Assembly: GCA_030522415.1 (NCBI GenBank)
Contig: CM060107.1
Span: 27,928,571 to 27,992,570, forward strand
Length of the DNA stretch: 64,000 nucleotides
Reading direction: 5' to 3'
Source: Channallabes apus
Taxonomy: Eukaryota > Chordata > Actinopteri > Siluriformes > Clariidae
Shown here: piece after piece, positions 62,381-64,000 of the stretch
Layout: every line of letters starts with the position of its first letter
How positions within the stretch are numbered: the first letter of the stretch is position 1
Made by a program: the position numbers and the translations under genes
Notes under the pieces: model-generated
What the model saw: only the letters and a program-made list of their open reading frames with translations
Database searches by the model: none
What the model was told of the DNA's origin: nothing

Positions 62381-64000
62381 TAAAAAGGGTGTTAGGGTTT
62401 GGCAGTAGGCTCACTACATTTTCTATATCTTGTTGTAAATAAGTAAAGAACTTATACATATAAAGTAAATATAATTGAATCAGACTTTTATTCTTGTGAA
62501 AAAAAAGAGGCTAGATTTCACATTCTCTAATGTATGTAGCAGGATGAATTTCAAGTCTGACTCTTTGACAACTCTTTGTCAAAGTTGGACATTTCCCCCA
62601 ATATTTCCAATAAAATCCCATTTTGTGTGACAAGTGTTCACACACTCCTCCTCACTTCTCTCTTTTGTCTTGTGTAGAGCTGGAAAGAGAGAGAACGGTG
62701 TTTCTGACACAGGCATCCACCTGCCTGTCAGTCTTTTTCTTCTGGTGTTTTTAACAGCCTTTTATTTGACATGGCAAGGTGTGATGAGTGTGACACTATG
62801 TAGTAAATCTGCATTACACTAGGTTGCTCAAGCATGTTACACTGTTCCCATGGTCTCCGTGAGGCAGGACCAAGAAGAGAGGAGAGAGAAAATATTTTAC
62901 TGAAAATACTGCTTCTGTGGATTTTGCAGCAGATGGTAGAGTGTGAATGCTTCCTGCTGTTATGCCATTAGATTCATATTATCAAGATTGCTATTAAACA
63001 TTGTATGAATTAGCATCTTTCTGGATTTTGCTCAACATTTGGTTCTGGTTATTATACAAACAGCTTGCTGTTGTTACTTTGGTTCATGTATGAGTTAAAT
63101 CCCTAAAAACAGTCCTTTTCCCTGAATCACTTCTTTTCTCAAGTCATTCTCCTTTTTCTCCCTTGAATCATTTTAATCCTCAGGGGGGCTCAAACTCTGG
63201 CTGTCATTTGATCGTTCAGTGCCAGCGCTAGGGCTCTAAATAAACCCAGTGTTGCGTGAATATCATTCTGTGGATGTATGGGCCACATTGGTGAGCTGTG
63301 AGGCTGAAGAGCGAGCCTTCACTGGCCTCTCTCCGAATGCTTGGCGACTGCTCGGTTACCCCACAGTGAAAGGACCACCCACTTAGGCTTGAGAGGGGAT
63401 TTGGAGCCTCCTGCCTCTTCTGTCCTTAGCCCCTTTTTGGAAGGCGTTTGCCATCCATCTGATTGGGTCTGTGTGCTTCCTACATTATTCCCTCTGCTTT
63501 GTCAGTCAAGAATGGGATGCAGGTTAGGAAGGTGCATCCTTCAGGATATCAGTGCACTCTGACAGAAATGAGATGATGTCAAGTGTCACACTGATTGAAG
63601 ATTTGTTTGAATATTTTAGGATGCAGATTATTAACAATATACCATGTAATTTAAAAAAAATTATTTTTCTAAATAATTTTTGAGCTCAGTCAGTGTGTTG
63701 TTTCTAATTCACTCCCTGTATAAGACCATGTTCATAGATATGCTAAGTGATTCTGCTGGCAGAAGGACTCAGATGCTGTCCCCTGTGAGGTCTTGTATGT
63801 TTGATTTCCCCAACTTCCCCGCTCCACCCCAACATGTTCATTCTCAACTCCCGGTCTTCAGTCCCAACCTGTTTTTAATCAACTTTTCTCACAAAGCACA
63901 ACAAAACAGGGGGAGGGCAGTGCTCGGTCTGTTGGGGGTCGATGCTGGCAGCAACAATGTCCGTGAACTGCTTGCCATCTCCATCCCCTAGTGCCATATA

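Larger units (their letters stand above)
58566..64000. other. Gene desert to the window end
   Basis: No host gene was recognised. More complex unique blocks lie at 59030-59420, 60420-60600, 60900-61450 and 61660-62360. Open frames are short and lack domains. Confidence 0.5.

Overview
The window is vertebrate nuclear DNA and almost certainly teleost. It is AT-rich, gene-poor, full of microsatellites and decayed fish-type DNA transposons (Tc1/mariner and hAT), and carries one clear protein-coding gene. That gene is an intact single-exon forkhead gene, foxb1, at 48794-49702 (+). A degraded repeat near 15.6-15.8 kb and several Tc1 families resemble repeats I associate with catfishes and other otophysans. 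That is recall, so I would only say 'teleost, possibly siluriform'.

Layout. 1-1.2 kb is plain AT-rich sequence. 1.2-10.4 kb is a nested transposon complex: a hAT remnant (left end near 1201, transposase exon 1 at 1572-1659, right end near 10367) appears to be split by a larger element with CCCAGATAGC ends (2170-10233). That larger element contains a decayed Tc1 (3242-4572) sitting in the centre of an older palindrome, a candidate minus-strand first exon with promoter, and two copies of a non-autonomous Tol2-like hAT element with visible 8-bp target duplications. 10.8-12 kb holds an L2/SINE-like repeat and a GC-rich hairpin-bearing segment that looks like a solo LTR, itself interrupted by a 310-bp hAT MITE with a perfect 8-bp duplication. 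12-45 kb is a gene desert with scattered repeats, including two unrelated Tc1 fragments joined head to head at 27.3-28.1 kb, a strong G-quadruplex motif at 16.3 kb, and several blocks rich in homeodomain, POU, SOX and TCF/LEF-type words. 45.4-49.8 kb is the foxb1 locus: a GC-richer upstream block, a 61-bp tandem repeat, a proximal promoter, the coding exon and a polyadenylation signal. 50-64 kb is again desert, with one Tc1 relic at 57-58.6 kb that was invaded by a MITE and by an L2/SINE-like repeat.

How it fits together. A single developmental transcription-factor gene inside long non-coding flanks is the typical arrangement of a forkhead gene in a regulatory landscape. Foxb1 is known as a neural and diencephalic/mammillary regulator. 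The desert blocks flagged here are candidate enhancers only: I could not test conservation, and their calls rest on motif content and composition. I found no tRNA, rRNA or CRISPR, and no second host gene. No clearly new system was recognised. The most unusual structures are the Tc1 in a palindrome, the nested hAT complex, the hairpin-rich LTR-like segment and the 61-bp repeat upstream of foxb1.
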